From: Primulina eburnea
Taxonomy: Eukaryota; Streptophyta; Magnoliopsida; Lamiales; Gesneriaceae
Reading direction: 5' to 3'
DNA: 64,000 bases
NCBI RefSeq assembly: GCF_022965805.1
Contig: NC_133106.1
Coordinates: forward strand, 38,257,881-38,321,880
A program made the position numbers and the translations under genes. Below the pieces are notes generated by a model. That model was given only the letters and a program-made list of their open reading frames with translations, did not search any database and was not told the DNA's origin. Below, one piece after another: positions 11,310-24,328 of the stretch. The stretch's first letter is position 1; every line of letters starts with the position of its first letter.

Positions 11310-12320
11310 CTAGTGATTTGAAAGCTCGTGCCTTTTCGCTTCAATTTCCTTTAAATTGCTACGGATGGTTTGCAATTTAGTTGTTAAATTATCATTATGG
11401 TTCTCAACATCTTTCACGAGAGTAAGCAGCTGCTCTCGATATGCTGCACTTAGACGTTTCTTCAGCCGGAGTTCTGCAGTCAAATCTTGAATCTTTTTAT
11501 CTTTCTCATCCTACAACAATTGAATAATTTGATCAGAGATGTTGAACTACAAAAATGCATAAATAATGTCATCCTTAAAGCACAAGGATCATATGGAGGT
11601 CCAGATTAGAAATTGCATCTTTTTTTTAACAAAGAAATTGCGTTTTTCAAAGTGCCTTCAATCGAACCCAAGAAATTGAACAAAAGAAATGGCATTCTCT
11701 CACCAAATTAGTTCAGTTTTTCCTCTATCTAGTGAGTTTTTCTTTGCAACAAATGCAATAGGGATCGAAAACTGAAGCAATGGACACAAAAAAAAAAAGG
11801 AAGAACGAGAAAAGGCTCAAGACTTACATTATAAAGAAGGAGCCTATGTAGTAAAGGATTAAAAGAAACTTACAAAAGTCTGACGCTTCTTAGGCGATGA
11901 AACCACCAACGGATGATTGTGGTCTCTCACAAATTTCCTAACAACCCACCTCCCTATATTCTCTCTCTTCACTATAAGCATTGAAGTACAACCTTCCCTT
12001 CGTTTTTGCCCCATGTCATTGGATAGTTTACCTGGACTTTGTACATCTCGATTGCCTCTACACCCTAGTCCACGTGATATGATTGACCCATCACGTTCTG
12101 ATTTACGGGACGATAAAATGCGGGTCCAAAAACCTATGCGCCCAGCATATTCGTCGTAGAACATTCTAGCAGCGTCTTCTGAATCAAAGATCATACCTTC
12201 ATAGGGTTCCCCACTTAAGTCAGCTTCACAAGTAGTTAAATCCTCAAGTACAGATGCTTCGATCCTTTCGTTGCCTACATCCAAAATTTGTTCCACATCC
12301 ACTGAGAAAAAATGTTGCAC
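11310..12320 (-). CDS. FAR1-type DNA-binding protein without transposase domain (FRF), copy 1
   Basis: Two coding exons, 12320-11874 and 11510-11310, joined in phase 0, about 215 aa. Exon 1 holds one FAR1 (WRKY-GCM1-type zinc finger) domain: PYEGMIFDSEDAARMFYDEY, REGCTSMLIVKREN and WVVRKFVRDHNHPL, with the paired Cys and the H-N-H ligands. The last exon is a 66-residue coiled coil (DEKDKKIQDLTAELRLKKRL to the end). There is no MULE transposase or SWIM domain, so it fits the FRS-RELATED FACTOR proteins, thought to be nuclear regulators derived from Mutator-like transposases. The start is uncertain: a good acceptor (ttttttctcag) ends at about 12307, so the true ATG may be in an upstream exon within 12320-13010. 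A paralogue lies at 22725. Confidence 0.88.
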
Positions 12321-13970
12321 TATATCAGTCTAGTATGATGATTGTCATTTGTTAATATGCACGAGCCCAAAAGATAACTGATAATTACTTCAAATTGTAT
12401 CACACTTTCACATAATTATAAGCAGAAAGGGATTCATTCGAAGATCCATATCTAAACTTTCTTGCAAGAAGAGAAACAAAACCCACAGACAGAGTGATAA
12501 ACTAATGAAACATGGCACAAAAATATCACCCCAATAACATTTTAGCTTTCTTGTACGGAGAGAAACAAAACCACTGATGTTAGCTTCAGAAGAAGTCAAC
12601 TCCTCTAATAAAGAAGTTGATAGCTTCTCGCGATTTCTCCATACGTGCTAACAATCACAAGTATCTCTTAGCAAAGTTGAAAGAGAATGGATCAATCAAC
12701 CGAGTAATTCAAATTTAATAAACTGAGCTACATAAATACGCACATCCACACACAAACACATTCATACACAAGAAAATAGAAGGGGGTTCTACAGTACGAA
12801 CTGTGGGTGCTAGCGCTCTGCAATTTCTCCACTCCAAAATTTGGAATCCCAGCCCGATTTCGAATTTTCTTGTCTTTTTTTTCCCAAATAAATTGTGCAT
12901 CTGAAGAGAAACAATCGTGGGTATTTACTGTTACGACCGAGGGATTCAGAAACCATACACTTCTCGTGAAAATTAATTTCACAATTCACAAAAATAAGAT
13001 CAGCTTGGAGTGACTGAGCAAGAAAGTATTTCTATTACCTATTTATGAAATTATTAAAAAAAACTCAAAATAAAAGTTTTCATACAGTCATTATTTTACG
13101 AAGTTTTAAAATATAATTAATTCTTAAAATTCTTAAAAATTACAAATATCAAATGCTTTTTATACTAATAAAAATAATATTTTTATTTAGTTTTAATCTC
13201 ATTTTAAAATAGCACGCCTAAGACGTACAATTAAGATGAGATTTTATTTATCAAAGTGAAAGTATTAAATAATAACGGTAATATCATATTTTGAAAACTT
13301 TGAAAAGAAAACATATATTAAAATATAATAAAGTAAAAAAATAAAAATTTGACAAATGTTTCGCATAAATAATGATGGAGTGGAACAAATAAAAAAAACA
13401 GAGTAAATTTTATTTTCCTAATATGTAAAAATTAGGAAAAATATAACAACTGTGGTGGACGCAGAATGGTTTTTCTTTTTGCATAGATTGAGGAAAAGTG
13501 TTTACAACAAAATTGCCAAGTAAAACAAAGGATGCCCTGATTAAAATTTGGGCCAAACTGTTGAATTTCATGATAAAAGCAAACATTGAACCTGACAGCA
13601 TAGGTAAAACAACTTCTACGCTTTCAAAATTCTAATCCTGTTCCCATAATTACTACATTTTACTGTACAAACTGAAACTAGCATGAGGCACTCACTATAC
13701 ACAGAACGTTACTTTCTTCTAACCGCTAAAACCTTCACAAATTCTTCCAACATGTACACTACGAGTGGCAGAAGACATCGTTATTCGAAAAAGACCCCAA
13801 GTTGATCCTCGTTCCAGAGAAGCCAAAAATAGGAAACAAAGAACATTATCGCATCTCCTGGAAGCCGACCTTCTCGTTATTTTTATGAGATCAACCAAGG
13901 GTAAATCAATCACCAACATAATTAAACAAAATACTGGTGATTTTGGCAGTACCCAAGTGGATATCTATCA
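12321..13970. other. 5' region of FRF copy 1 and A/T-rich spacer to the NLP gene
   Basis: 12321-13010 probably contains 5' UTR exons of FRF copy 1; two similar stretches with ctttcttgnnnggagagaaacaaaacc lie near 12460 and 12548. 13020-13440 is very A/T-rich with no gene seen. About 13650-13970 is probably the NLP 3' UTR. Confidence 0.4.
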
Positions 13971-16900
13971 TCAGGAGCCGCCTCCCAAGAAGCAGTTGCT
14001 GCTGCCTGAGCTTCCAAAAGTACTTGGTGCATCACGAACTTGGAACTTCACAATGCAAGTGCCAAGATTATCCAATATTTCGAGGCATTCGTGGAAATCT
14101 GAATCACTTACCATCAACACCCATTCTCCTTCGTCATCAAGATACTTGAGCTGGAATTGCCCATTTTGTATTTTGAACCTCATGGCCACTTCTTCATACA
14201 GTTGAAAACAACCCGCTATAGGGTCGAATTTGAATCGAACGGTATCTTCTTTATATGCAGCTTTAACTATAAGTTTACTATGATTATCACCAGAGGCTGC
14301 CTCGGTTTTTGAATTATGCATATTATCATAACTTTTCATGCTTGATGAACTTCCATTCATCAATGACCCTGAACCTGACCCATTTGACGAATCTGTCATG
14401 CCAGAGGATGTAAGTTGGTTGTGTTCAACAGCTCCGTCATCTCTGACAGTCTCTATATTACCCTTTGATTTGGAGTCTATCTTATAGTCAGCTGCCATAG
14501 AACTCGAGATTCCAGAAAGGAAACGAGATTCGGAAGGCTCTGGATTCGCATAGTCATTTTCCAATGCCCATCTACTGCATTCTTCTCTTGCAAGAAAATT
14601 ATTTGGAGGAAATTTCGTATAAGTTGTCAAAGGCATGGTGTTTAGACCAGCAGGACATGAAAGCCTCACATCTGACGCGGCCAACTGTAATTCTTCGTGC
14701 TTTCCGGAAGGAGCATTTATTTTACAATCTCCCCTGTAGAAATTTCTGTCAATCAAATTAAAACCTGTCAAATCATTTCCATTTAAACAGCACTTCTCTT
14801 CCATTTTTTCAATGGTGGTCTCAATGTCGATATAAGCTGATTGGGGCACTGTTTTTGTGTTCTGGATAACTAAATCTGAAGCTTTTGCCAAGGGATTATT
14901 ATATGGTAAAACAACACTTTTTTTAGGATCAAATTCTTGGAGGATTGAGCCAGTAGCCACAATTTCCCCTGTGGTTGGATCAAACTTTAATCCTCCTTCA
15001 ACCCCCTCAACTGAATCTATCACGCTTTGTATTTTTCTCAAAGAACGGTTCACTTTGTTTATTTTCCTAGAAGGCCATCTCGAAATGCCATGTTGCCTGC
15101 ATATCCTTTTGAGAGTTGTTGGGCACACTATAAAAACAAGAAACGTGGAATGAAAGTCATTTTCCCTTGTATGGAAATGTTTCAATATGTTCATCTCTGC
15201 CACATTTCAGTCATCTAGAACATAACTTCCCCATTCCCCATAATTAGATCTATTCGCATGTTTGTGTGTGAGAAGTGATCAACAGGAAAACATTTTCAGC
15301 CATGTGTGGGCATGAAACTCACCGCCAATGCTTTTTGCAGCATCCTTGAGGCTACCGGAGAAATATTGCTGAAGAACGTGTAAACTAACATGCTTCTCAG
15401 CAGTTCTTCGCTTCTTTTCCACCAGTTTCTTAGATCCAACTATCACCTAAAACAAACATAAGAGGGCTCAGAGTCCTATTTGTTAAGCCATTATCACGGA
15501 AAAGTTATCATTCCTAAATTTTGTATGTACAATACCAGAGAAATTGTCCGTTGACTCAGTAAAAACCTGTGATACATCCATACTTGGTAAGATTGTTTCT
15601 GTATTAGTGTCTTATTCAATGTAATAAGACCTAACGGAGATGTCAAAGGCCTGATAGGGAAAGAGAGCCTATATTTCTAAAAGATCGTTACGGTATAGTT
15701 AATCACGCAAAAGAAGCAGAGGCAGTTAGTATTTACTAAAGTCACCACAAAAATCACAATTCGAGTTTTATTATTTGAACATGATCAGTTACCTCATGTA
15801 TATAATCACACACACACACACACACATCTGTACCTATTTATAATGGAATGACACTTTGGTCTCTTGAAAAAAAAAATGGCTTTTCCTATATTGAACCCTC
15901 TTCCACCCCTTTTATTTTTTTTTTACTTACTGTTAATACTCATCTTATCGTTAAGTTATTTCTTGCCTATAGATTGGATTTTAAAGACTAAATGTCTAGA
16001 GCTTTGGTTTGGCCACTATCTCATACATGCAACACGTGTGCTAGTATATATATATATATTTAATAGCGAACGTGAATAAGAAAATGCAGAAGTACCTGTC
16101 CATGAGGACCATCCGTTTCTATTTTCATAGTAACTGAATCCGGTATATTTTGAGTAACATGTTCAGGGGAGTTTGAATTCCCACTGACAAGAGAATGCTC
16201 AGAACTCCTCCGTGATAATGGCGGTGTGCTTTTCCCTTCCCCACCGGCACCGTGTAATTTATCATTTGTATCTTCCGTCCCAAGATATTTAGCATCCGAC
16301 ACTGTCCTCAAACTCTTGCAGATCCTCTGCATGGTACCTGAGAGATTGTTAAGCAAGAGTTGCTGTTCTGTACTTCCTCTCATATTGAGAGGAAGGAAAA
16401 ACTCAAGTACATAGTCATCATCCCCAGTGAAAGTACTTCTTAGTCTGATTGCAACAGCTGCCTGTAGTCCAAATTTACGGGCATGATGTACAAGTGGATA
16501 TTCATGTACATGGTATTCCTTCACATCTGAGAAGAAGAATGGGTGATTCGATTCAAGAGCTTTCCCAGCAACACCCTGTCCAGCCTCAAGATGATGTTGT
16601 GCGCAAGCATGCACAAAACCCTGTATATCTTTGTCATTCACATAACATGCTGTATCATGGATCTGCAGCACGCACTTTTTATTCGCACTCATACTAGGTC
16701 CTGTAGCAGATGCTTGCATGGTTTCACTACCAGAACCTTCTATGTAAATACATGGAATCCATACTAAAGCAACTGGCAGTCGATGTGCATGACAAACGGC
16801 ACGTAAAACATCTGTTATCTCAGCTAAAGCTAGCCCCTGATCCTTATAGAGAGTCTGCAGAAAAATTGAATTTAAATAGTGTTATGGTAACCATGGAATC

Positions 16901-18494
16901 GACATAAATTAAAGGACAAGATAAATCAAGTTATAAAAAATTTTGAGGACAACCTGGAGATAATGTCTAGGAGGTACAATGCTCCTTAAATTCACAGCCT
17001 GAAATGTTCATGACAAACAGTGAATAAAATCTCCCATGTAATTAACAAAATATTATTCGTGATTGGGTAATGAAAAAAACAAGAAGTCGCAGAACTTCGG
17101 GTTAAACGACTCTACAACCAAGAAAAATAACAAAGAGATAATTTCTCTTATATTATTTCTCTGTCTCATTGCAATCATAAGATAAAAAAAATAAAATAAA
17201 ATTGAAAACACTGGAGTTAAACAAAGAGATAATTGAGAATCATATACACGATTTTTGCTCATACAGTCAGTATATCTGAATGGAACTTTATTAATTGCTA
17301 TATCACGTGATTGCTTTCTCAGTTGTTTCTTCCGTTTCTACACGTAGCATATCATACTCAACCACATCAAAGGAAAAGGAAGGACAATTTGGAAACAGAG
17401 AAATATTTCTCCATAACCTAGAAACACTTGTTAGTTGCTACTAAAGGGCATTTTTTTGCTTTTTAGCAAGAGATGAGGAAAAATGCCACAAAATAAGAAT
17501 AGAAATAACACTAATTAAGAAACCACCAACCAACCTGTAGTGCACGACAAACATTTTCCATCTCCAAATCAAAATTAGATTTTTCCTTTGTGGTAACTAG
17601 TTCTAGTACTGCACAACATGTCCTTTGAAGGGAATCATCCTCGAATATAGGTAGAGCAATAGAGCCCTGGACTTTATGATCAATGGCATATTGTATCCGT
17701 AAATATTCAGCTTTATTGTAGAATTTTACATTTGAGGTCCACTCGGGAATCTTTGAAGTAAATACACGACCTATAAGCCCAAGGACAGATCCAGGTTTTG
17801 ATTCCGAGGAAAATGTAAAAAATCTAGAAACTTCGCGGTATCCGCTAAGTGTTTGATCTAGTAAATAAGGTTGCTCAAAAGTGCTTAAGATGTAACGATC
17901 CTCATTCTTCATTGGAACCCAGACTTGGGCTAAAATACCCACTTCAGACCATTCCTTAAATATATATAAAGCTCTGAGCATTTTCTCAGCCAGGGATTGC
18001 AAAGGAAGCCTTGGGATCACACTGTTCCGTTCATCACCCACTACATTATGCTGCCTTGAGCTTTTCTCGACCTTCTCAGTGAAATTAACCCCACCATCAG
18101 CAGGATTAATAGGTATCGCAAAATGACCTTTTGTATCATGAAATCTACCATCGCTTATGAATGAATTTCCCATAGCATCACCTCCCACCATTGAAATTTC
18201 CGAAGTATACTGATCCACAAAATTCAATCCATCGAAGGATGGAAAATTTGTGGATGCCAAGCCAGCAGAGAAGGCAAAATGGGGAAGCATCTGTTCAGAA
18301 AACCCATTGTGGCCATCATACCACCCAGCATACGTATCAATATTCATCAGTTCTGCAACATTACCGAATGTTTCCTCCCACTTTAAGCTCCGCATACCAT
18401 TGTCCATCAATTCTGCATGCTTACCCTCCATACGACCCTTTGAAAGAGCTAAACTTTTGTGGCCCTTTTCCGTACCCAAAAACGGGTACTCCAC
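13971..18494 (-). CDS. NIN-like protein, RWP-RK transcription factor (NLP8/NLP9 type)
   Basis: Five coding exons: 18494-17535, 16998-16954, 16854-16096, 15446-15323, 15127-13971, giving 1014 aa without frame breaks. NLPs are the nitrate-responsive transcription factors of plants. Domains: N-terminal GAF-like/NLP region with [40 protein letters not shown] and [13 protein letters not shown] (about residues 170-320); a second conserved block with HDTACYVND and [25 protein letters not shown]-binding domain with RWPSRK at 646-651; C-terminal PB1 domain from about 914, with the acidic motif [16 protein letters not shown]. The wording of the N-terminal block fits NLP8/9, the clade linked to nitrate-promoted seed germination, rather than NLP6/7. 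A non-coding first exon probably ends near 19560 (ctcgcag before gtacaa). Confidence 0.95.
15809..15826. repeat. (CA)n microsatellite in an NLP intron
   Basis: An uninterrupted cacacaca run of about nine units inside the intron between the RWP-RK and the preceding exon. Confidence 0.9.
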
Positions 18495-19835
18495 TTAAAC
18501 AACAAGCCAAAAACTAAAACCAACTAGCCAAACTGACTGCTCTGGAACAGATGAAATTTAGTTTACTCTTTTGAACATTCCCCAAAAAACTCTATCTTGT
18601 CTGTAGCCCTTTGGCCCCGATGTTATATAATCTACTCATTGGATTAAAACTACTGCAGACCCTTCTGCCTGCAATAAATATATTCCGAAATTACTCCTGT
18701 TCACTCCCAAAAGCACTATTAAAGACAAGCATAAATAATACAACCTCTGTCTATAAAATGAGAAAAGACAGCTTTGGGACCAACCTTGTATGTTGACAGA
18801 TTTCGTGCAGAGAAGCCTGAACAATAATCCACATAGAAATGGCCAGCAATGTAAATAAAGAAAGAAAGAACGTGTCGTTTTAGGAAAAATTTCAAGAAGT
18901 TGCGACAACAAAAACACATCTAATCGTTACCCAAAAGAATTGAAAAGTTACATAAAATCATTTAAAAAGCAGACTACATAAAGAAAGTATCAGCAATAAA
19001 AGCCATCTGTAGCTTCTTGTATGACAGAAGTTTGTCACTAAACATAGAAAATTTCCGTACTGACATCAAATACTCTATTCATTACCAGATCGAGTCAATT
19101 ACACAACCACATACTGACATAACCATATACGTGGAAAACGAGTATATGTATGGATAAAAAATTTATAGATCTAGCTACAAGAACTAAATATTACACTTGA
19201 CTCCTGTAGAATTCAAAAGCTTAAATTTTCCTCGTATTGTTTATTGGAAAAGGCTAACCTACGGCAGAACGAACAACAACTTCGATTTGGAAATAAATTC
19301 AGTCAGAACACAGAAATAAGGAAAACAAAATTGGAGCAAGTAACCTGACAATTGGATGTCACATTAATAATCCAGAAAACGAATAAAAATCCAATCATAG
19401 CAAACTTACAGCAGCTAAATTCAAATAATTCAGCAGAAATCTGTGGATTTCATGTCATCCTCGGCAGGATTCGTATTGAAGAAATATCTAAAAAACTCTT
19501 GAACTTCAGATGATTACGTATATCCCGTTGATTATTCAACACAAAGCAATCACGTTGTACCTGCGAGAGCTTCGGCGGAGCTAGATGCAATGGTCCGGAA
19601 GATGAAGACTGCGCTTGTATATATTTTGCGTTTTAGTATGAAAGTTATATATTTCGCTTTTATTTTAATTCGGAAGTGTTACTTTTGAAATTTATTTAAT
19701 GAGAAAAATTCAACGACATCTATCATTTTCACTCCAATTACATGTATAAATATATTTTAATTTTATTTAATATTTGATTTGGAATTTTATAAAAAAAATT
19801 AAATTTATAAATTATTATGTTATATATATCAGTTT
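18495..19835. other. NLP 5' UTR/intron and upstream spacer
   Basis: No further coding exon was found. A G/C-richer stretch at about 19560-19610, ending on the minus strand in ctcgcag followed by gtacaacg, looks like a non-coding first exon with a donor site. That makes 18495-19560 a leader intron plus UTR. Beyond 19620 the DNA is A/T-rich. Confidence 0.4.
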
Positions 19836-19996
19836 TGATATCCTGCACACCTACCGTACACACCTATGTGAGCACCAATGAGGTGTCACTCACCTATTGG
19901 ATGTGATGAAATATAGAAAAATTGTGCATCCAATGGGTGAGTGACACATCATCGGTGCTCACAAAGGGTATGCACGGTAGGTGTACAGCATATCAA
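19836..19996. mobile_element. Foldback (inverted-repeat) MITE-like element
   Basis: Two arms of about 68 bases, 19836-19905 and 19929-19996, are imperfect reverse complements: ttgatatcctgcacacctac at the left and gtaggtgtacagcatatcaa at the right, with internal gtgtcactcacc against gggtgagtgacac. The loop is about 23 bases. It borders a (TA)n run. No coding capacity; superfamily unknown. Confidence 0.85.
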
Positions 19997-19997
19997 T

Positions 19998-20001
<4 letters not shown>

Positions 20002-20055
<54 letters not shown>
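20002..20055. repeat. (TA)n microsatellite
   Basis: A nearly pure TA dinucleotide run of about 27 units directly after the foldback element. Confidence 0.95.
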
Positions 20056-20060
<5 letters not shown>

Positions 20061-20284
20061 ACAATTTAAAATCACAAAGAACTCTTTTACTATTTTACCT
20101 AAACACGAATTAATATTTAAATCATTTTAAAAAATTAATATTTAAAAAGCTAATTTTTAAATGATTATTAATTTATTTAATATGATTTATTAATATTCCT
20201 TTTATTAGCGTTAGTATGTTATACTATTTAAACAATGGAAAATATTAATATTTTTAAAATAAATCAAAGGAGTTGGGGTTAGAG

Positions 20285-21690
20285 ATGTGAATGATCCAAT
20301 ACAAGCTAAACAGTATCAGGTTCGAACTTGGCTCAAATCTTGGCTCGTTTAAAATTGATAGAGGCTCGAACTCGATTCGAGTTCTTATTATCATGCTCGA
20401 GCTCAATTTGGCTTGAAATTACTAAGCTCGCGATAAACTCGAGCTCGGCTCGTTAAAAGCTCGTTTATCATGTTAATCAAGCGAGGCTCCAGTTTGATTC
20501 ATTAATAACTCGTTTATCTGTTTAACAAGCTTGGCTTGAGCTCGACTCGTTTTCGAGCCTGTAAAACATACAATTTGAGCTTGTTTATATATATATATAT
20601 ACTAATTTTAAACCAAACACAAAAGTGTAAATCTATTTATAAATAATCAAAACGAAAAACATAATTAAAAATATATTAATGAATCAAGCTACAGCTCGAG
20701 CTTACGAGCCATCTAAACAAGCCGAGCTCGAGCTCACGAACCTATTAACGAACATGTTAGCGAGCTCACGAGCCCCGAAATATCCTTACAGTGTGTTTGG
20801 CAACCAAGATTTCATGGGATTTAGATTTCAAAATCCTATTTTTACTGTTTGGCAAGGCGATTCAAAAAAAAGATTCAGATTTGTTTATAATTTTATGGGA
20901 TTTCATGGGATTTCCATGAGTATATCCAAATCGTATCGAATTTGATAAGATTTGGATTTTAAAAATATAAAATTAATTTTTTATCCAATACATCATTCTC
21001 ATCAACAAATCATTCTCCACAAAAAGTTTCTACAAAGTTAAGGCTTTTTTTTCTTTTTAACTTTTTTTAGAAGTTGAAAGATTTCGTTTAAATTTTATAA
21101 GTTTCGTGTGTGATTTACTGATTAATATAATAAAAATTATAGTAATTACCAAAACCTCTTTTTACGTTTAATAATTAATTTTGTGTTACAGTTTGAAGTT
21201 GTTTGATGGTTTTTAATTAATATTTTATGTGCACTATGATTAATAAATAATAATTAATTTTTGAATTTACAAACACAAATAATAGAGATTAATTATTAAT
21301 TTGTAAATTTTTTTGGGTTATTTATGTTTATATGATTTATAAAAGTAGCTCAGTAAAATTTTAAAATTCCAAATTCGAATATTTTCTTCCACATACAAAA
21401 AATGTATTTGTAAATATCATTTTAAAATTTTAAACCAAACAGCAAATAGAATTTCAAATACTTGAATTTTCAAATTTAATTCCAAATCCAATTCCAAATC
21501 CCATGAAATCCTCCCAAATTCTGGTTGCCAAACACATTGTTAGGCTTGAGTTTGATTTGAATAAATTGTCGAGATTGAGCTTAGCTTCATATGATTAACA
21601 AATGTACTTAAACGAACTTTTTATCGAGCCGGGTGAGATATAAGTTACTAACGATTTGATTCATTCACCCCCGATTTTCAAATCCCGGCT
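20285..21690. mobile_element. Old element made of AGCTCG-rich subterminal repeats, interrupted by a MITE
   Basis: From about 20285 many copies of ctcgagctcggctcg-like words occur. They are in one orientation on the left (to about 20580) and in the opposite orientation on the right (20690-20780). Short ends gtgaatgatccaat and, reversed, gtgaatgaatcaaat occur near 20288 and 21660. This resembles DNA transposons with subterminal repeats. It is split by a younger insertion at 20789-21539, and no transposase frame is seen. Confidence 0.5.
20789..21539. mobile_element. PIF/Harbinger-like MITE (751 bp) with TTA target duplication
   Basis: Terminal inverted repeats: cagtgtgtttggcaacca at the left and, reversed from the right end, caatgtgtttggcaacca; the next bases (atttcatgggattt) also match in inverted orientation. 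The element is flanked by TTA at 20786-20788 and TTA at 21540-21542, the usual 3-base target duplication of this superfamily. The interior is A/T-rich and non-coding. Confidence 0.85.
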
Positions 21691-22724
21691 CTGGTTCTAT
21701 TACAATTCTTTTTATAAAGTTTATTATTTATTATTTTTTTAAAAAACAAAAACTTTCCTAGGTGGAACCGGTCTACAAAGCCGGACCTTTGGATCTCGCG
21801 AATCAGGAGACGCCACCTCATTTCATTGATCGTTTCGCTACTTCCACCACCGCTAACTCCTCCGCCACCGCCGTTGCGGTGCTAGCTTCAACAATTGAGC
21901 CTTTACGCACGTCAAATTTCTCTTCAGGTTAAAGGTTTGTCTCCCTTTTCTTTTCTATCCATGTATTTTTATGATTGAATTCATTTATGTGTGTTTTTTC
22001 TATCGACGACTGAATTATTGCACAAAATCTGGGTTTAAGGAGAAGCGAGACTCGGTCTCGAAATGCCGGAAGACGATTAGTATTCCGATTATTTTGGTAA
22101 TTCGATGTTATTTCTATCTCTGTAATTTCACATGCTTGTCATACCTATCATTTAAGCGGAGGCCTGTACGTAGAGGCAGTCAGGAATTGAATTGGGGAGC
22201 CAATGATGGGGCTAGGGAAATTGGGGTAATTTTCTCTGTTTCGGAGTGAGAGTCATAATTTCGGATACCCGTAAAAATTTGAATCTTCCGAAGTCTCGTA
22301 TTTAATCTGTAACCGCCACTGTTTATTCAGATTCTATGCCTTTACTATTGAAATGTAAGAGAAGAAATAAATAGAACTGTTGGCTCTCTTCCACATTTTC
22401 ATGGAAAATAGAGGTGGAGGATTTTTTTTTATTTATTTTTTAAGTAAAATGAATGTGCAGCTCTGCTCAACGTCATCACTTTCTGCTGCAAATCATAGCA
22501 GCCACTTACATTGTTTTATTGTCTAATTTGTCGCAGGACTACTCCATCTTTGCACGGTGCTACTCCAACTGGATCACGGTAGGGAGCTTGTTATCCATAA
22601 TATATTTGGAGTTTTTTTCGTATCTCTGAAATTCAAAGTGTGGATTTGTTTGTTCCAAGTGAAATTTTTGCTGAATTCTGTTCGCAGTTGGTTTTAGGAT
22701 TTTGGTTCGTAGGAATTATCAGAA
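21543..22724. other. End of old element, then 5' UTR region of FRF copy 2
   Basis: The element remnant ends near 21690. A G/C-richer stretch at about 21760-21948 (with ccaccgccgttgcgg) ends in a good donor (taaag before gtttgt) and is probably a non-coding first exon. Another non-coding exon likely starts after ttcgcag at about 22687 and runs into the ATG. Confidence 0.45.
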
Positions 22725-24328
22725 ATGTCTGGACGATTGTTGCAAGTGCATGAAGCGGTGTGCAGAGACAGTGATGAAGAGGTGGCCATGAATCCGCGAT
22801 CTGGTGGAGAAGTGGTTGATATGAACGAGGGATCACGTGAATCTCGTATTCTTGAACTAGAAAAAAAATTGTCAGAACAAGTTGTTTATTGTGAGGAAGA
22901 GGCATACATGTTATATTGCGACTATGCCCAAGCTATGGGTTTTAATGTTCGTAGAGGAAAGCAGTACTATTTTATGGGAACTCGACGGATTAGATCAAAG
23001 ACGTATTGTTGTTCGAAAGAAGGGGTCAAAGATGACAAAGCAGATGCCAATGGTTTGGGTTATAAAAAGGCGGAAACTCGAACAGGATGCAAAGCAACAA
23101 TATCTTTCTTGTGTGATGGTAGTGGCCAATGGAAGGTCTCGAGATTTGAGAAGGAGCATAATCATGAAATGGCCCCGCCATATGTTAAGCCCTCAAAGAA
23201 ATCTGGACAAGCAATTTTGGCTTCAAATGCTTATGGAAGTGGTGGTGCATTAGATTCACTGGTAAATATCTCGCTTACTCATACTTGCATACTTAAATTT
23301 AAACTCTTGTTGAAATAAACGTGTTGGAGTATAAAAATTGTTAAGAGGTACTATACTGGCACTACATTTCAAAATTCAATGAAGTGTATACGATCCATTT
23401 TGTAATAAATCTAATGCTATACATGTGGATAAGGTTCCGCTATAACTAAAGTTACCAAGATTTAGAAAAATGGATTTTATGAGATGCTTCCTTGGGTGTA
23501 GGACTAAAGCTCGACAATTTCTTGTAAATCAAGTGAGTATTTCACGTTGGATATTGTTTTTTCAACCAATATTTGGAACTAACTCACTGCGGCCTCTGGC
23601 AAGGATCAAAATCGTATCGAGTATTTGTCAAATTATGTTGAAGTTGAACACAGTTGAATCTATTATATCTTGGTGTTCAGATATCAGTTGTTTGGTGATC
23701 GTATATAAGAATACAAAGAAGAAAATTCTTCCAAAAGATGAATCTTTTTTGTCTGCTGTAGATTTGTTAAATTGTTGCCTCACTATGTAGGTTCCACTGC
23801 CAATGTCCCATCCCATGCTCGAAAGCTTATTTATCTATTGATGCTTGGTCGGGTTGTTCAAATGCCATCATTTATTTGTGATTGCATCTGATGAAGTCCC
23901 ATAATGATTCAATAGTCATACATTCAAAATTTTCTTATTTCATCATTAGATGATAAAGTGCATTGGTTCGAAAAATTATGCTATAATTTATCTGAGTTAT
24001 AGGAAGAACAATCATGATATTTATTGTATATTTTCACTGAATCCGTGCTGTGCTATAAAGACTAACTTGCCTCAAATTTCAGATAATTTGTCCTTTCAGT
24101 TTCTTCGTCTTTCACATTTGTGTGCAGAGTGAAGCCGAAAAAATCCGGGAGCTGTCCTTGCAGCTGGCGAATGTGAAGAGTCAAGCAGAAACATTTGAAA
24201 GGCAAGCGGCGACCTACAAGAGGCAACTGGATATGATTTGTGAGCATATCGAAGAGCATAATCAGTCGTTGTCAAAGAAGATTCAAACTGCTTTAAACAA
24301 TGTGAAGAAGTTGGAATCCAAAGATTAG
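22725..24328 (+). CDS. FAR1-type DNA-binding protein without transposase domain (FRF), copy 2
   Basis: Two coding exons, 22725-23261 and 24128-24328, joined in phase 0 to 245 aa. A single FAR1 zinc-finger domain: CEEEAYMLYCDYAQAMGFNV, RSKTYCCSKEG, ETRTGCKATISF and WKVSRFEKEHNHEM. The final exon is 201 bases, a 66-residue coiled coil (AEKIRELSLQLANVKSQ, then RQLDMICEHIEEHNQSL). As in copy 1, no MULE transposase or SWIM domain follows, so this is an FRF protein and probably a nuclear factor. It shares domain order, intron position, intron phase and last-exon length with copy 1 at 11310, though the proteins are well diverged. The 866-base intron has no other gene. Confidence 0.92.

Noticed and set aside
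16226..16907. Several plus-strand frames of 60-80 codons
   Set aside because: They are shadows of the NLP exon on the minus strand, which has clear domain similarity.
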